Positions 49,104-58,651 of a DNA stretch of 64,000 bases are shown piece by piece; the first letter of the stretch is position 1; every line of letters starts with the position of its first letter. The stretch covers positions 2,232,001 through 2,296,000 of the forward strand of contig NZ_CP159534.1 of assembly GCF_040529335.1 (NCBI RefSeq). Direction: 5' to 3'. The stretch comes from Streptomyces sp. HUAS MG91 (GTDB taxonomy: Bacteria; Actinomycetota; Actinomycetes; Streptomycetales; Streptomycetaceae). Position numbers and translations under genes: made by a program. The notes beneath the pieces are model-generated. The model was not told where the DNA came from, ran no database searches, and was given only the letters and a program-made list of their open reading frames with translations.

Positions 49104-49346
49104 GCGGTCCACCCTCTTTCGCCGACACGCCCGTGCGTTCGCTTCGGGTTTCCTTCGAGTCTGCCCGACAGCGCGGGCCTTAACGGCCCGAACTCGATCT
49201 TCGGCGTGGCGGAAGCCGTGAAGGTGGCGCGAACCGGACCCGATCCCTGGATCACACACGGTAATAGTCCGAAATGCGGTCTTGTTCCCGCTATGTGAAT
49301 CTGAAACCGGCCCTGGCCCCTAGTTCCCCCGCAGGAGGCAATCACC

Positions 49347-49511
49347 ATGGCCAAGAACCGCAAGCAGAACCGCAATCAGCAGCAGAAGTCGGCAGAGCCG
49401 CAGGAGCAGGCCCGGTCGTCGGCCATGGAGGCCGAGGCGAAGTCGGCCGTCCAGGCCACACCGGGGGATGTGGCCCGCAAGCACCGCGAGCGCCGCTTCG
49501 GGCACAACTGA
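49347..49511 (+). CDS. Small hydrophilic protein
   Basis: 54 residues, starting MAKNRKQNRNQQQKSAEPQ and ending HRERRFGHN. Very strong AGGAGG 8 bases before the ATG and a perfect terminator 30 bases after the stop make it a convincing gene. It is rich in Gln, Lys, Arg and Ala and probably disordered. Short proteins of this type are common in Streptomyces; function unknown. Confidence 0.8.
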   Translation: MAKNRKQNRNQQQKSAEPQEQARSSAMEAEAKSAVQATPGDVARKHRERRFGHN

Positions 49512-49540
49512 CGTTCGCCGCGGGACCGTCGCGGCACGGC

Positions 49541-49574
49541 GAGGGCCGCACCCGGTAGTCCGGGTGCGGCCCTC
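49541..49574. terminator. Two-way terminator between small protein gene and dnaE
   Basis: GAGGGCCGCACCCGG pairs perfectly with its complement (15 bp) around a TAGT loop. It lies between the plus-strand stop at 49511 and the dnaE stop at 49586. Confidence 0.88.
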
Positions 49575-49585
49575 GCACAGTCGTG

Positions 49586-52500
49586 TCAGCCCGCCAGGCA
49601 GGACGGGCCGAGCAGCACCTTCAGATCGCCGTAGAGCGCCGGGTCCGGCTTGACCCGGTGCCGGTCGAGCCGGAGGACCGTGGTCTTGCGCGGGCCCTGG
49701 AGCTTGATCCGCACCTCGCTGTCGCCCCGGTGGTTGGAGAGGATCTCACCGAGGCGGCTGACCATCGGCGGGGTCACCTTCAGGGCGGGGATGGTGAGGA
49801 TCACCGGCGCGTTCGGGCCCGCGTTCGACAGGTCGGGGACCTGCATCTCCATGGCGACCAGACGCGGCACGTCCTCGCGCTTGTCGAGCCGGCCCTTGAC
49901 GAAGACGACCGCGTCCTCGACGAGCTGGGTGGACACCAGCTGATAGGTGGCCGGGAAGAACATGCACTCGATGGAACCGGCGAGGTCCTCGACGGTGGCG
50001 ATCGCCCAGGCGTTGCCCTGCTTGGTCATCTTGCGCTGGAGGCCCGAGATGATGCCGCCGACCGTGACGACCGCGCCGTCACCGAAGTCACCGCCGGTGA
50101 GCTGCCCGATGCCCGCGTCCGCCTTGTCGGAGAGCACGTGCTCCAGGCCGAACAGCGGGTGGTCGGAGACGTACAGGCCGAGCATCTCGCGCTCCTGGGC
50201 GAGCAGGTAGGTCTTGTCCCACTCGTCGGTGGAGAACTCGACGTCGAGCCCGAAGCCCGGGGCGTCGCTCTCCTCGTCGGCGCCGCCGAAGAGGTCGAAC
50301 TGCCCTTCCGCTTCCTTCCTCTTGACCGCCACGACGTTGTCGATCATCGGCTCGTACTGCGCGGTGAGGCCCTTGCGGGTGTGCCCCATCTCGTCGAACG
50401 CGCCCGCCTTGATCAGCGATTCGGTCGTCCTCTTGTTGCACGCCGCCGCCTCGACCTTGTCGAGGTAGTCGGGGAACGAGGAGTACTTCCCCTTCGCCTT
50501 GCGCGAGCGGATGATCGCGTCCACGACGTTCGTACCGACGTTGCGGACCGCCTCCAGGCCGAAGAGGATCACGTCGTCGCCCTGGGCGGCGAAGTTGTGC
50601 ACCGACTCGTTCACGTTCGGCGGGAGGACCTTGATCTTCATGCGCCGGCACTCGTTGAGATAGACGGCCGACTTGTCCTTGTCGTCCTTCACCGAGGTGA
50701 GCAGCGCCGCCATGTACTCGGCCGGGTAGTTCGCCTTCAGGTACGCGGTCCAGTAGGTGACCAGGCCGTACGCGGAGGAGTGCGCCTTGTTGAACGCGTA
50801 TCCGGCGAAGGGCACCAGGACGTCCCACAGGGCCTGGATCGCCGCGTCGGAGAAGCCGTTCTTCCGGGCGCCCTCCTGGAAGATGGTGAAGTTCTTCGCC
50901 AGTTCCTCGGGCTTCTTCTTGCCCATCACGCGGCGCAGGATGTCGGCCTCGCCGAGCGAGTACCCGGCGACGATCTGGGCGGCCTTCTGCACCTGCTCCT
51001 GGTACACGATGAGGCCGTAGGTAAGGCCCAGCGTCTCCTTCAGGGGCTCTTCGAGCTCCGGGTGGATCGGCGTGATCTCCTGCCGGCCGTTCTTGCGCTC
51101 GGCGTAGTTGGTGTGCGAGTTCATGCCCATCGGGCCCGGCCGGTACAGGGCCGACACGGCGGAAATGTCCTCGAAGTTGTCGGGCTGCATCTGGCGGAGC
51201 AGCGAGCGCATCGGCCCGCCGTCGAACTGGAAGACGCCGAGCGTGTCACCGCGGCAGAGCAGTTCGTACGTCTTGGGGTCGTCCAGCGGCACGGACAGGA
51301 GCTCCAGCTTCTTGCCCTTGTTGGCCTCCACCATCTTCACGGCGTCGTCCATGATCGTCAGGTTCCTGAGGCCCAGGAAGTCCATCTTGATCAGGCCGAG
51401 CGACTCGCACTGCGGGTAGTCCCACTGCGTGATGGTCACGCCGTCGGTGTGCCGGGTCCACAGCGGGGCGTGGTCGACGATCGGCTCGCTGGACATGATG
51501 ACGCCGGCGGCGTGCACGCCCATCTGGCGGACCAGGCCCTCGACGCCCTTGGCGGTGTCGATGACCTTCTTCACGTCCGGCTCGTTCTCGTACATCCCGC
51601 GGATCTCGCCCGCCTCGCTGTAGCGCGGGTGCGAGGGGTTGGTGATGCCGTCGAGGTCGATGCCCTTGCCGAGGACGTCGGCGGGCATCGCCTTGGTGAG
51701 GCGGTCGCCCATCGCGTACGGGTAGCCGAGCACGCGCGCGGAGTCCTTGATCGCGTTCTTGGCCTTGATCTTGCCGTAGGTGCCGATCATGGCGACCTTG
51801 TCGGCGCCGTACTTCTCGGTCACGTACCTGATCACTTCGACGCGCCTGCGCTCGTCGAAGTCGATGTCGACGTCGGGCATGGAGACGCGCTCGGGGTTGA
51901 GGAACCGCTCGAAGATCAGTCCGTGCTCGATCGGGTCGAGGTCGGTGATGCCCATGGCGTACGCGACGATCGAGCCGGCCGCGGAGCCACGGCCGGGGCC
52001 CACCGCGATGCCGTTGTTCTTCGCCCACATGATGAAGTCGGCGACCACCAGGAAGTACCCGGGGAACCCCATCTGGATGATGATGTCCATCTCGTACTCG
52101 GCCTGCTTCTGCCGGTCCTCGGGGACACCGCCGGGGAAGCGGCGCGCCATGCCGCGGCGCACCTCCTCCTTGAACCAGGTGGTGTTGGTGTAGCCCTCCT
52201 CGGGGATCTCGAACTTCGGCATGAGGTCGCGCTTCTCGAACATGCCGGTGGTGTCGATCTGCTCGGCGACCAGCAGGGTGTTGCGGCAGCCCTCCTGCCA
52301 GGCGTCCGAGGAGTCGATGGCGTACATCTCGTCGGTCGACTTCAGGTAGTAGCCCGTGCCGTCGAACCGGAAGCGGTCCGGGTCCGAGAGGTTCTTGCCG
52401 GTCTGGATGCAGAGCAGGGCGTCGTGCGCGACGGACTCGTGGGAGTACGTGTAGTGCGAGTCGTTCGTCACCAGGGGCGGGATGCCGAGCTTCTTGCCGA

Positions 52501-53125
52501 TCTCGAGGAGGCCGTCGCGGACCCGGCGCTCGATCTCGATGCCGTGGTCCATCAGCTCCAGGAAGTACCGGTCCTTGCCGAAGATGTCCTGGTACTCCGA
52601 GGCCGCCTTCAGGGCCTCGTCGAACTGGCCGAGGCGCAGCCGGGTCTGCAGCTCACCGGAGGGACAGCCGGTGGAGGCGATCAGGCCCTCGCTCCACTGG
52701 GAGATCGTCTCCTTGTCCATGCGCGGCCACTTCTGCAGCCAGCCCTCGGCGTACGCGTCCGAGGACAGCTTGAACAGGTTGTGCAGGCCCGTCTTGTTCG
52801 CCGCCCAGATCGTCTTGTGCGTATAACCACCCGAACCGGACACGTCGTCGCGCTTCTGGTGCGGCTGACCCCACTGGATCTTCCGCTTGTTGCGCCGCGA
52901 CTCCGGGGCGACGTACGCCTCGATGCCGATGATCGGCGTGACGCCCGCCTTCTGCGCGGAGTGGAAGAAGTCGTACGCCCCGTGCAGGTTGCCGTGGTCG
53001 GACATCGCGATGTGCGTCATGCCCATCTCGTTGCACGCGTTGAACATGTCCTTCAGCCGCGCGGCACCGTCCAGCAGCGAGTACTGGGTGTGGACGTGCA
53101 GGTGCGTGAAGGGCGGCTTTGACAC
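49586..53125 (-). CDS. dnaE: DNA polymerase III alpha subunit
   Basis: 1179 residues from a GTG at 53125 with GGAGG 8 bases upstream. The order is PHP domain (FTHLHVHTQYSLLDG, MSDHGNL), polymerase palm with catalytic acids in SMPDVDIDFDERRR, fingers, the helix-hairpin-helix region, OB-fold (VVTVGGIISGLQRKMTKQGNAWAIATVED) and C-terminal domain. The PHP metal residues seem intact, which in actinobacterial DnaE1 provides proofreading. This is the essential replicative polymerase. It is divergent from the DUF2252 gene. Confidence 0.97.
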   Translation of the reverse strand: MSKPPFTHLHVHTQYSLLDGAARLKDMFNACNEMGMTHIAMSDHGNLHGAYDFFHSAQKAGVTPIIGIEAYVAPESRRNKRKIQWGQPHQKRDDVSGSGGYTHKTIWAANKTGLHNLFKLSSDAYAEGWLQKWPRMDKETISQWSEGLIASTGCPSGELQTRLRLGQFDEALKAASEYQDIFGKDRYFLELMDHGIEIERRVRDGLLEIGKKLGIPPLVTNDSHYTYSHESVAHDALLCIQTGKNLSDPDRFRFDGTGYYLKSTDEMYAIDSSDAWQEGCRNTLLVAEQIDTTGMFEKRDLMPKFEIPEEGYTNTTWFKEEVRRGMARRFPGGVPEDRQKQAEYEMDIIIQMGFPGYFLVVADFIMWAKNNGIAVGPGRGSAAGSIVAYAMGITDLDPIEHGLIFERFLNPERVSMPDVDIDFDERRRVEVIRYVTEKYGADKVAMIGTYGKIKAKNAIKDSARVLGYPYAMGDRLTKAMPADVLGKGIDLDGITNPSHPRYSEAGEIRGMYENEPDVKKVIDTAKGVEGLVRQMGVHAAGVIMSSEPIVDHAPLWTRHTDGVTITQWDYPQCESLGLIKMDFLGLRNLTIMDDAVKMVEANKGKKLELLSVPLDDPKTYELLCRGDTLGVFQFDGGPMRSLLRQMQPDNFEDISAVSALYRPGPMGMNSHTNYAERKNGRQEITPIHPELEEPLKETLGLTYGLIVYQEQVQKAAQIVAGYSLGEADILRRVMGKKKPEELAKNFTIFQEGARKNGFSDAAIQALWDVLVPFAGYAFNKAHSSAYGLVTYWTAYLKANYPAEYMAALLTSVKDDKDKSAVYLNECRRMKIKVLPPNVNESVHNFAAQGDDVILFGLEAVRNVGTNVVDAIIRSRKAKGKYSSFPDYLDKVEAAACNKRTTESLIKAGAFDEMGHTRKGLTAQYEPMIDNVVAVKRKEAEGQFDLFGGADEESDAPGFGLDVEFSTDEWDKTYLLAQEREMLGLYVSDHPLFGLEHVLSDKADAGIGQLTGGDFGDGAVVTVGGIISGLQRKMTKQGNAWAIATVEDLAGSIECMFFPATYQLVSTQLVEDAVVFVKGRLDKREDVPRLVAMEMQVPDLSNAGPNAPVILTIPALKVTPPMVSRLGEILSNHRGDSEVRIKLQGPRKTTVLRLDRHRVKPDPALYGDLKVLLGPSCLAG

Positions 53126-53302
53126 GGTGGGGGCCTCCGATGGAAAACGCGCGGCGACGGTCTGGGGACAGCTTGGAAGTCTACGACCGACCGCTGACAA
53201 CCGACGGGCACTCCGGAGTACGGTCGGGCGTTGGACAGGTCAGAACACCTGCCCTGCGTGTCACACAGCTCACGCACCATCTGCACCAGGAGGCACCCCG
53301 CG

Positions 53303-54628
53303 ATGTCGGACCCGCAGCCCACCGCTGGAGAGCGCGGCGAGCAGATCCTCGCCGTCTTCGACACCGCGTTCGGCGAGCTGCTCGCCGCGGACCCCGCCGC
53401 CTTCCGGGTCAAGTTCCGCAAGATGGCGGCCTCGGCCTTCGCCTTCTACCGCGGGACGGCCTGCCTGTTCTACCAGGACCTGGAGCGTGAGCAGCACGGC
53501 GGCCCGTACCTGGACGACCGCACCAGCCGGGTGTGGATCCACGGCGACCTGCACGCGGAGAACTTCGGCACGTACATGGATGCGAACGGCCGGCTGGTCT
53601 TCAACGTGAACGACTTCGACGAGGCGTACGTGGGCCCCTTCACCTGGGACCTGAAGCGTTTCGCGGCCTCGGTGGCGCTGATCGGCTACGCGAAGGCGTT
53701 CAGCGACGAGCAGATCACCGGTCTGGTGCGCACGTACGCGTCGGCCTACCGCGAGCGGGTCCACTCGCTGGCCACCGGCGCGAAGAACGACGAGGTGCCG
53801 CCGTTCACCCTGGACACGGCCGAGGGCCCGCTGCTCGGCGCGCTGCGCGACGCCCGCTCGCGCACCCGCTTCGGGCTGCTCGACTCCATGACGGAGATCC
53901 GCGACTTCGAGCGCCGCTTCGCGCCCGGCGGCGGCTCCATCGAGCTGGACGCGGCGACCCGCTACAAGGTGCTCGCGGCCTTCGACGGCTATCTGGAGAC
54001 ACTGCCGGAGTCGTCGCTGGCCCGCCCGGACTCGTACCGCGTGAAGGACGTCGTCGGGCGCCGCGGCATCGGCATCGGCTCGGCGGGCCTGCCCTCGTAC
54101 AACATCCTCCTGGAGGGCAACAGCGACGCCCTGGAGAACGATGTGGTGATCTACGTGAAGCAGGCCCAGACCCCGGCCGTCTCGCGCCACATCACGGACC
54201 CGGCGATCCGCGGCTACTTCCAGCACGAGGGGCACCGCACGGTCATCTCGCAGCGCGCGCTCCAGGCCCACGCGGACCCGTGGCTGGGCTGGACGGAGCT
54301 GAACGGCTCGGGGCAGCTGGTCGCCGAGGTCTCGCCGTACGCGGTGGACCTGGACTGGTCGGACATCGACGACCCGGAGGAGATCGACGCGGTCGTCGCC
54401 GACCTCGGCCGGGCCACGGCGACGATGCACGCGGCGGCCGACGACCAGTCCGGCGAGTCGCTGGTGCCGTTCTCCACGGAGCGCGCGATCGACGCGGCGA
54501 TCGCCGCCGACGAGGACGGTTTCGCCGACCTCCTGGTCGACTTCGCGCACCGCTACGGCGCCCGCGCGCGGGAGGACCACCAGATCTTCGTGGACCTGTT
54601 CCGCAACGGCCGGATCCCCGGCCTCTGA
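53303..54628 (+). CDS. DUF2252 family protein (kinase-like fold)
   Basis: 441 residues; AGGAGG is 9 bases ahead of the ATG. The motif IHGDLHAENFGTY (about 77-89) followed by FNVNDFDEAYVGPFTWDLKR resembles the HxDxxxxN and DFD motifs of aminoglycoside-phosphotransferase-like kinases, which is known for DUF2252. The substrate is unknown. The gene lies alone, divergent from dnaE, with a gap of about 180 bases that must hold both promoters. Confidence 0.87.
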   Translation: MSDPQPTAGERGEQILAVFDTAFGELLAADPAAFRVKFRKMAASAFAFYRGTACLFYQDLEREQHGGPYLDDRTSRVWIHGDLHAENFGTYMDANGRLVFNVNDFDEAYVGPFTWDLKRFAASVALIGYAKAFSDEQITGLVRTYASAYRERVHSLATGAKNDEVPPFTLDTAEGPLLGALRDARSRTRFGLLDSMTEIRDFERRFAPGGGSIELDAATRYKVLAAFDGYLETLPESSLARPDSYRVKDVVGRRGIGIGSAGLPSYNILLEGNSDALENDVVIYVKQAQTPAVSRHITDPAIRGYFQHEGHRTVISQRALQAHADPWLGWTELNGSGQLVAEVSPYAVDLDWSDIDDPEEIDAVVADLGRATATMHAAADDQSGESLVPFSTERAIDAAIAADEDGFADLLVDFAHRYGARAREDHQIFVDLFRNGRIPGL

Positions 54629-54665
54629 CACACAGCCACCCTTTAGGCATCGTTTACCGTCGGCC

Positions 54666-55361
54666 ATGGCACACTCCTCGGCGATGGACGACATATCCGG
54701 GACCCAGCTCAAAGCCGTGCGCGCGGCGCTCTTCACGGCCGTGGCCGTGACGCTGTCCGCCGCGTCGCACGTGCTGCTGTCCCGGGCCCCGCTGCCGCTG
54801 CCGACGGTCGGCGCGATCGCCGCCGCCGTGTTCGTGATCGCGTACGCGCTCGCCGGACGTGAGCGCGGCTTCGGGCGGATCGCGGCGCTGCTGGTCCCGC
54901 TGGAGCTGGCCGCGGACACGGTCTTCACCACCGGGCAGCACGTCTGTTACGGGGCGGCGGGCGGCCCGGTCGCGGGTCCCCTGCGCTCGTTCGGCTTCGA
55001 CGTGCTGTGCGCGGGGAACGTGGGCACGCCCCTGGCGCAGATGACCGGCGGCACCGGCAGGGCCGCCGGCCTGCTCGCGCACCCCGGACCTGCGGCCTCC
55101 TGGCTGCTGCTCGGCGCGCACGTCACGGTCGGACTGCTCGCGGCGCTGTGGCTGCGCCGCGGCGAGCAGGCGCTGGCCCAGTCGCTGCGCGCGCTGGCCG
55201 CGTTCGCGTTCCGGCCGCTGATCGTCGCCTGGGCCACGGTCACCGCGCATCTGGAGCCGGTGGCCGCCCGGCCCCGCCCGGCCGCCCCGGTGCCGGCCGC
55301 CCGCGTCCGGATCTGGGTGCACTCCGTGGGACGGCGCGGACCGCCGTGCCTGGCCGCCTGA
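54666..55361 (+). CDS. Unknown membrane protein
   Basis: 231 residues (225 if the ATG at 54684 is used). Four to five hydrophobic helices, e.g. LFTAVAVTLSAASHVLLS, VGAIAAAVFVIAYALAG and ASWLLLGAHVTVGLLAALWL, then an Ala/Pro/Arg-rich C-terminal tail on the inside. A single His in the first helix (SAASHVL) and Cys residues (HVCYGAAGG, DVLCAGN) could bind a metal, but this is a guess. I do not recognise the family. Confidence 0.72.
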   Translation: MAHSSAMDDISGTQLKAVRAALFTAVAVTLSAASHVLLSRAPLPLPTVGAIAAAVFVIAYALAGRERGFGRIAALLVPLELAADTVFTTGQHVCYGAAGGPVAGPLRSFGFDVLCAGNVGTPLAQMTGGTGRAAGLLAHPGPAASWLLLGAHVTVGLLAALWLRRGEQALAQSLRALAAFAFRPLIVAWATVTAHLEPVAARPRPAAPVPAARVRIWVHSVGRRGPPCLAA

Positions 55362-55413
55362 GCCAGTACACGACAGTCCCCCTCATCCTTCACAGCTACG
55401 GAGTACGAACATC

Positions 55414-56259
55414 ATGAGCAAGCGCAACAGCCAGCAGGCGAAGACGGCGGCCCGCGAGCGGCTGCGGATCGAGCGCGAGAAGCAGGCGAAGAAGGCGAAG
55501 GCGAAGCGGCAGGCGATCGTCGTGGGGTCCATCGTGGGTGTCCTCGCGATAGCCGGCGGCGTCGGCTACTTCGCGGTGCAGGCCATGAAGCCCTCCCACT
55601 GGGAGGAGGCCAAGGACGCGAAGAGCGCCGACGTCGTGGCGCCCGCCCACACCACCGGTACCAACGGCACGACCGTGGTGATCGGCAAGGACAGCGCGAA
55701 GAAGACCCTGAAGCTCTACGAGGACTCGCGCTGCCCGGTCTGCGCGGCCTTCGAGCAGACGGTCGGCTCGACCGTGCACAAGGACGTCGAGGACGGCAAG
55801 TTCAAGATCCAGTACATCGGCGCCACCTTCATCGACGGCGACGGCGGCGACAAGATCGGCTCCAACGGCGAGGGCTCCAAGAACGCGCTGAGCGCGCTCG
55901 GCGCGGCCCTGAACGTCAGCCAGGACGCCTTCCTCGACTACAAGACCGCCCTGTACTCGAAGAAGTACCACCCGGACGAGACCAAGGACGAGTTCAAGAG
56001 CGACGACTACCTGATCAAGGTCGCGAACACCGTGGACGCGCTGAAGGACAACAAGGCCTTCCAGAAGGACGTCCGGGACGGCACGTACGACAACTGGGCC
56101 ATGAAGATGTCCAAGACGTTCGACTCGAACAAGGACGACGTGCGCGGTACCCCGTCCCTCGTCATGGACGGCAAGAAGCTCGTGGGCTCCGACGGCCAGA
56201 ACGCCCCCATGACGGTGGCGGAGTTCAACACGGCGATCCAGAAGGCGCTCGCGGGCTGA
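55414..56259 (+). CDS. Membrane-anchored DsbA-like thioredoxin-fold protein
   Basis: 281 residues. The N-terminus is a basic, coiled-coil-like segment (TAARERLRIEREKQAKKAKAKR), then one membrane helix (AIVVGSIVGVLAIAGGVGYFAV), then an outside DsbA domain with active site SRCPVCAAFEQ and cis-proline RGTPSLVMDG. Close in layout to the protein at 21.7 kb. Likely a thiol oxidoreductase for exported proteins. A strong terminator follows. Confidence 0.88.
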   Translation: MSKRNSQQAKTAARERLRIEREKQAKKAKAKRQAIVVGSIVGVLAIAGGVGYFAVQAMKPSHWEEAKDAKSADVVAPAHTTGTNGTTVVIGKDSAKKTLKLYEDSRCPVCAAFEQTVGSTVHKDVEDGKFKIQYIGATFIDGDGGDKIGSNGEGSKNALSALGAALNVSQDAFLDYKTALYSKKYHPDETKDEFKSDDYLIKVANTVDALKDNKAFQKDVRDGTYDNWAMKMSKTFDSNKDDVRGTPSLVMDGKKLVGSDGQNAPMTVAEFNTAIQKALAG

Positions 56260-56289
56260 TCCGGCCGGGTCCCGTCTGACGTACCGCTG

Positions 56290-56325
56290 AAGGGCGGGCG
56301 AACTCTTCGGAGTTCGCCCGCCCTT
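56290..56325 (+). terminator. Strong terminator with UUCG loop
   Basis: A perfect 16-bp stem (AAGGGCGGGCGAACTC with its complement) closed by TTCG, the very stable UUCG tetraloop. It is 30 bases past the DsbA-like gene and just before the PhoD-type gene promoter. Confidence 0.88.
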
Positions 56326-56341
56326 GGCGCGTACCGGTCAG

Positions 56342-56347
56342 TAGTGT
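56342..56347 (+). promoter_or_regulatory. -10 element of the PhoD-type gene (leaderless)
   Basis: TAGTGT lies 8 bases before the GTG at 56356 with no ribosome binding site between. With the terminator just upstream this is a separate, likely leaderless transcript. Confidence 0.5.
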
Positions 56348-56355
56348 GCTCCTCC

Positions 56356-58002
56356 GTGACCAGTCGACTTCACGCAGATATCTCAACTCCGAGCCGCCGT
56401 ACGGTGGTCAAGGCCGCGGCCGCCGGCGCCGCCCTCGCCGCCCCGCTGCTCGCGGCTCCCGTGGCACGGGCAGCCGACGGGCCCGCCTTCCTGCACGGCG
56501 TCGCGTCCGGCGACCCGCTCCCCGACGGCGTCCTGCTGTGGACGCGGGTGACGCCGACCGCCGAGGCCGTGCCCGGCTCCGGCAAGGGGCCCGACACCCC
56601 GGTGAGCTGGGAGATCGCCGAGGACCCGGCGTTCCGTACGGTGGTGGGCCGCGGCACCACGACGGCGAGCGCCGCGTCCGACCACACCGTGAAGGCGGAT
56701 GTAAGGGGCCTGCGCCCGGCGAGCGCCTATTACTTCCGCTTCTTCACGGGCGACGCGTACTCGCCCGTGGGACGGACCAGGACCGCGCCCGCCGCCGACG
56801 CCCGCGAGGAGCTGCGCTTCGGCGTCGTGTCGTGCGCCAACTGGGAGGCCGGCTGGTTCTCCGCCTACCGTCACCTGGCCGCCCGCGCCGACCTGGACGC
56901 GGTCCTGCACCTCGGCGACTACCTCTACGAGTACAGGACCGGCGAGTACCCGTCGGCGCAGTACACCGTCCGCCCGCACCAGCCCGCCCACGAGATCGTC
57001 TCACTGGCCGACTACCGGACCCGGCACGGGGCGCACAAGACCGACGACGACGTACGGGCGATGCACGCGGCCCACCCGCTGGTGGCCATCTGGGACGACC
57101 ACGAGTTCGCCAACGACGCCTGGTCGGGCGGCGCCGAGAACCACTCCCCCGACACCGAGGGCGCCTGGGCGGCCCGCAGGGACGCCGCCAAGCAGGCCTA
57201 CTTCGAGTGGATGCCGGTGCGCCCGTCCATCGCGGGCACCGTCTACCGGCGGCTGCGCTTCGGCGCCCTGGCCGACCTGCACCTGCTGGACCTGAGATCG
57301 TTCCGCTCGCAGCAGGCGAGCGTCGGCAGCGGCGCCGTGGACGACCCCGGCCGCACGATCACCGGCCGCGCCCAGCTCGACTGGCTGAAGTCCGGGCTCG
57401 CCGCCTCGAACGCGCAGTGGAAGCTGGTCGGCACCTCGGTGATGATCTCGCCGGTCGCCTTCGGCTCCCTGCCGACCCATCTCCTCGCACCGCTCGCCGA
57501 GTTGCTCGGCCTGCCCAAGGAGGGCCTGGCCATCAACGTCGACCAGTGGGACGGCTACACGCACGACCGCAAGGAGCTGATCTCCCACCTGCGCGAACGC
57601 GGCATCAAGGACACCGTCTTCCTGACCGGCGACATCCACATGGCGTGGGCCAACGACGTCCCGGTGACCGCGGGCACCTACCCGCTCTCGCCGTCCGCGG
57701 CGACGGAGTTCGTGGTCACGTCCGTGACGTCCGACAACCTCGACGACATCCTGCACGTCGCGCCCGGCACGCTCTCCACGGTGGCCGAGGGCGCCGTCAA
57801 GGCGGCCAACCGGCACGTGAAGTGGCTCGACATGGACTCCCACGGCTACGGCGTCCTGGACGTCACCGCCGAGCGGGCGCAGATGGACTACTACGTGATC
57901 TCGGACCGGACCGACCGGAACGCCACGTCCGCCTGGGAACGCTCGTACCGCACGCGCACCGGCACCCAGAGGGCCGAACGCGCGGACGCGCCCGTGAAGT
58001 GA
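56356..58002 (+). CDS. Alkaline phosphatase D (PhoD)-like, Tat-exported
   Basis: 548 residues from a GTG at 56356. A twin-arginine signal ([24 protein letters not shown]) with cleavage near VARA|ADG sends the folded enzyme out. The PhoD N-terminal domain ([21 protein letters not shown]) is followed by the metallophosphatase core: [34 protein letters not shown]. The usual Fe/Ca-binding acidic and His residues are kept. Role: release of phosphate from diesters or monoesters outside the cell. I see no clear PHO box nearby. Confidence 0.93.
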   Translation: MTSRLHADISTPSRRTVVKAAAAGAALAAPLLAAPVARAADGPAFLHGVASGDPLPDGVLLWTRVTPTAEAVPGSGKGPDTPVSWEIAEDPAFRTVVGRGTTTASAASDHTVKADVRGLRPASAYYFRFFTGDAYSPVGRTRTAPAADAREELRFGVVSCANWEAGWFSAYRHLAARADLDAVLHLGDYLYEYRTGEYPSAQYTVRPHQPAHEIVSLADYRTRHGAHKTDDDVRAMHAAHPLVAIWDDHEFANDAWSGGAENHSPDTEGAWAARRDAAKQAYFEWMPVRPSIAGTVYRRLRFGALADLHLLDLRSFRSQQASVGSGAVDDPGRTITGRAQLDWLKSGLAASNAQWKLVGTSVMISPVAFGSLPTHLLAPLAELLGLPKEGLAINVDQWDGYTHDRKELISHLRERGIKDTVFLTGDIHMAWANDVPVTAGTYPLSPSAATEFVVTSVTSDNLDDILHVAPGTLSTVAEGAVKAANRHVKWLDMDSHGYGVLDVTAERAQMDYYVISDRTDRNATSAWERSYRTRTGTQRAERADAPVK

Positions 58003-58018
58003 CGTCCGCGCGGACCGG

Positions 58019-58588
58019 CTAGAGCGAGTCCAGGAAGCCGAGCGCCACCCGCCAGGTGGCCTCGGCGGCCTCCTCGTCGTAGTCCGGCAGTCCGGGGTCG
58101 GTGTAGAGGTGGCCGGCCCCGGGATAGCGGTAGATCTCGACGTCGGCGCCCGTGCGCCCCATCTGCAGGTACCAGGTGTTCAGCCAGTCGTCCGTCTCGA
58201 AGACGTCCGGCGAGGCGACGTGCAGCTGGACCGGCAGCTCGTCCACGGACGCGGTCTCCGCGATGTCCGACGTGCCGTGCACCAGCAGCAGCCCGCGGGC
58301 CTTCTCGTCGCCCAGCGCGAGGGTCTGCGCGATGGAGGCGCCCAGCGAGAAGCCCGCGTAGACCAGGCCCCGGTCGGAGTAGGGCGCGGCCGCGAGCACC
58401 GCCCGCTTCAGCAGTTCGTCCTTGCCGATCTCTTCCTTGAACTCCATGCCCTCCTCGACGGTGTCGAAGGTGCGGCCCTCGAAGAGATCGGGGGTCCACA
58501 CCTCGTGACCGGCGGCGCGCAGCCGGTCGGCCGCGTCCTTCACGGCGGGCCGCAGACCGAACGTCGAGTGGAACAGCATGATGTTCAT
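58019..58588 (-). CDS. Dienelactone hydrolase family protein
   Basis: 189 residues (192 if the ATG at 58597 is used). Alpha/beta-hydrolase fold: VYAGFSLGASIAQTLAL with a Ser nucleophile, GLLLVHGTSD and PGAGHLYTDPGLPDYD with the His. True dienelactone hydrolases have Cys as nucleophile; here it is Ser, so an esterase-type activity is more likely. It converges on the PhoD-type gene (16 bases between the stops). Confidence 0.85.
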   Translation of the reverse strand: MNIMLFHSTFGLRPAVKDAADRLRAAGHEVWTPDLFEGRTFDTVEEGMEFKEEIGKDELLKRAVLAAAPYSDRGLVYAGFSLGASIAQTLALGDEKARGLLLVHGTSDIAETASVDELPVQLHVASPDVFETDDWLNTWYLQMGRTGADVEIYRYPGAGHLYTDPGLPDYDEEAAEATWRVALGFLDSL

Positions 58589-58638
58589 GCGTTCCATGGT
58601 GCCAGGAACGCCGCAGGTTAGGCGTGCCGGATCCCGGT

Positions 58639-58644
58639 TACGGT
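58639..58644 (+). promoter_or_regulatory. -10 element upstream of the MscS-type gene
   Basis: TACGGT is 7 bases before the ATG at 58652, another leaderless-type spacing. AAGG just before this ATG would be at good distance from a second ATG at 58658, so the start and initiation mode remain open. Confidence 0.4.
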
Positions 58645-58651
58645 CCAAGGC

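Noticed and set aside
49583..53122. 1179-codon open frame on the plus strand opposite dnaE
   Set aside because: Same artefact; no ribosome binding site or recognisable motif, and dnaE is certain.
53126..53302. -10/-35 pairs for dnaE and the DUF2252 gene (TAGACT on the minus strand, TTGGAC on the plus strand)
   Set aside because: Each has only one good element at proper spacing; not strong enough to list as promoters.
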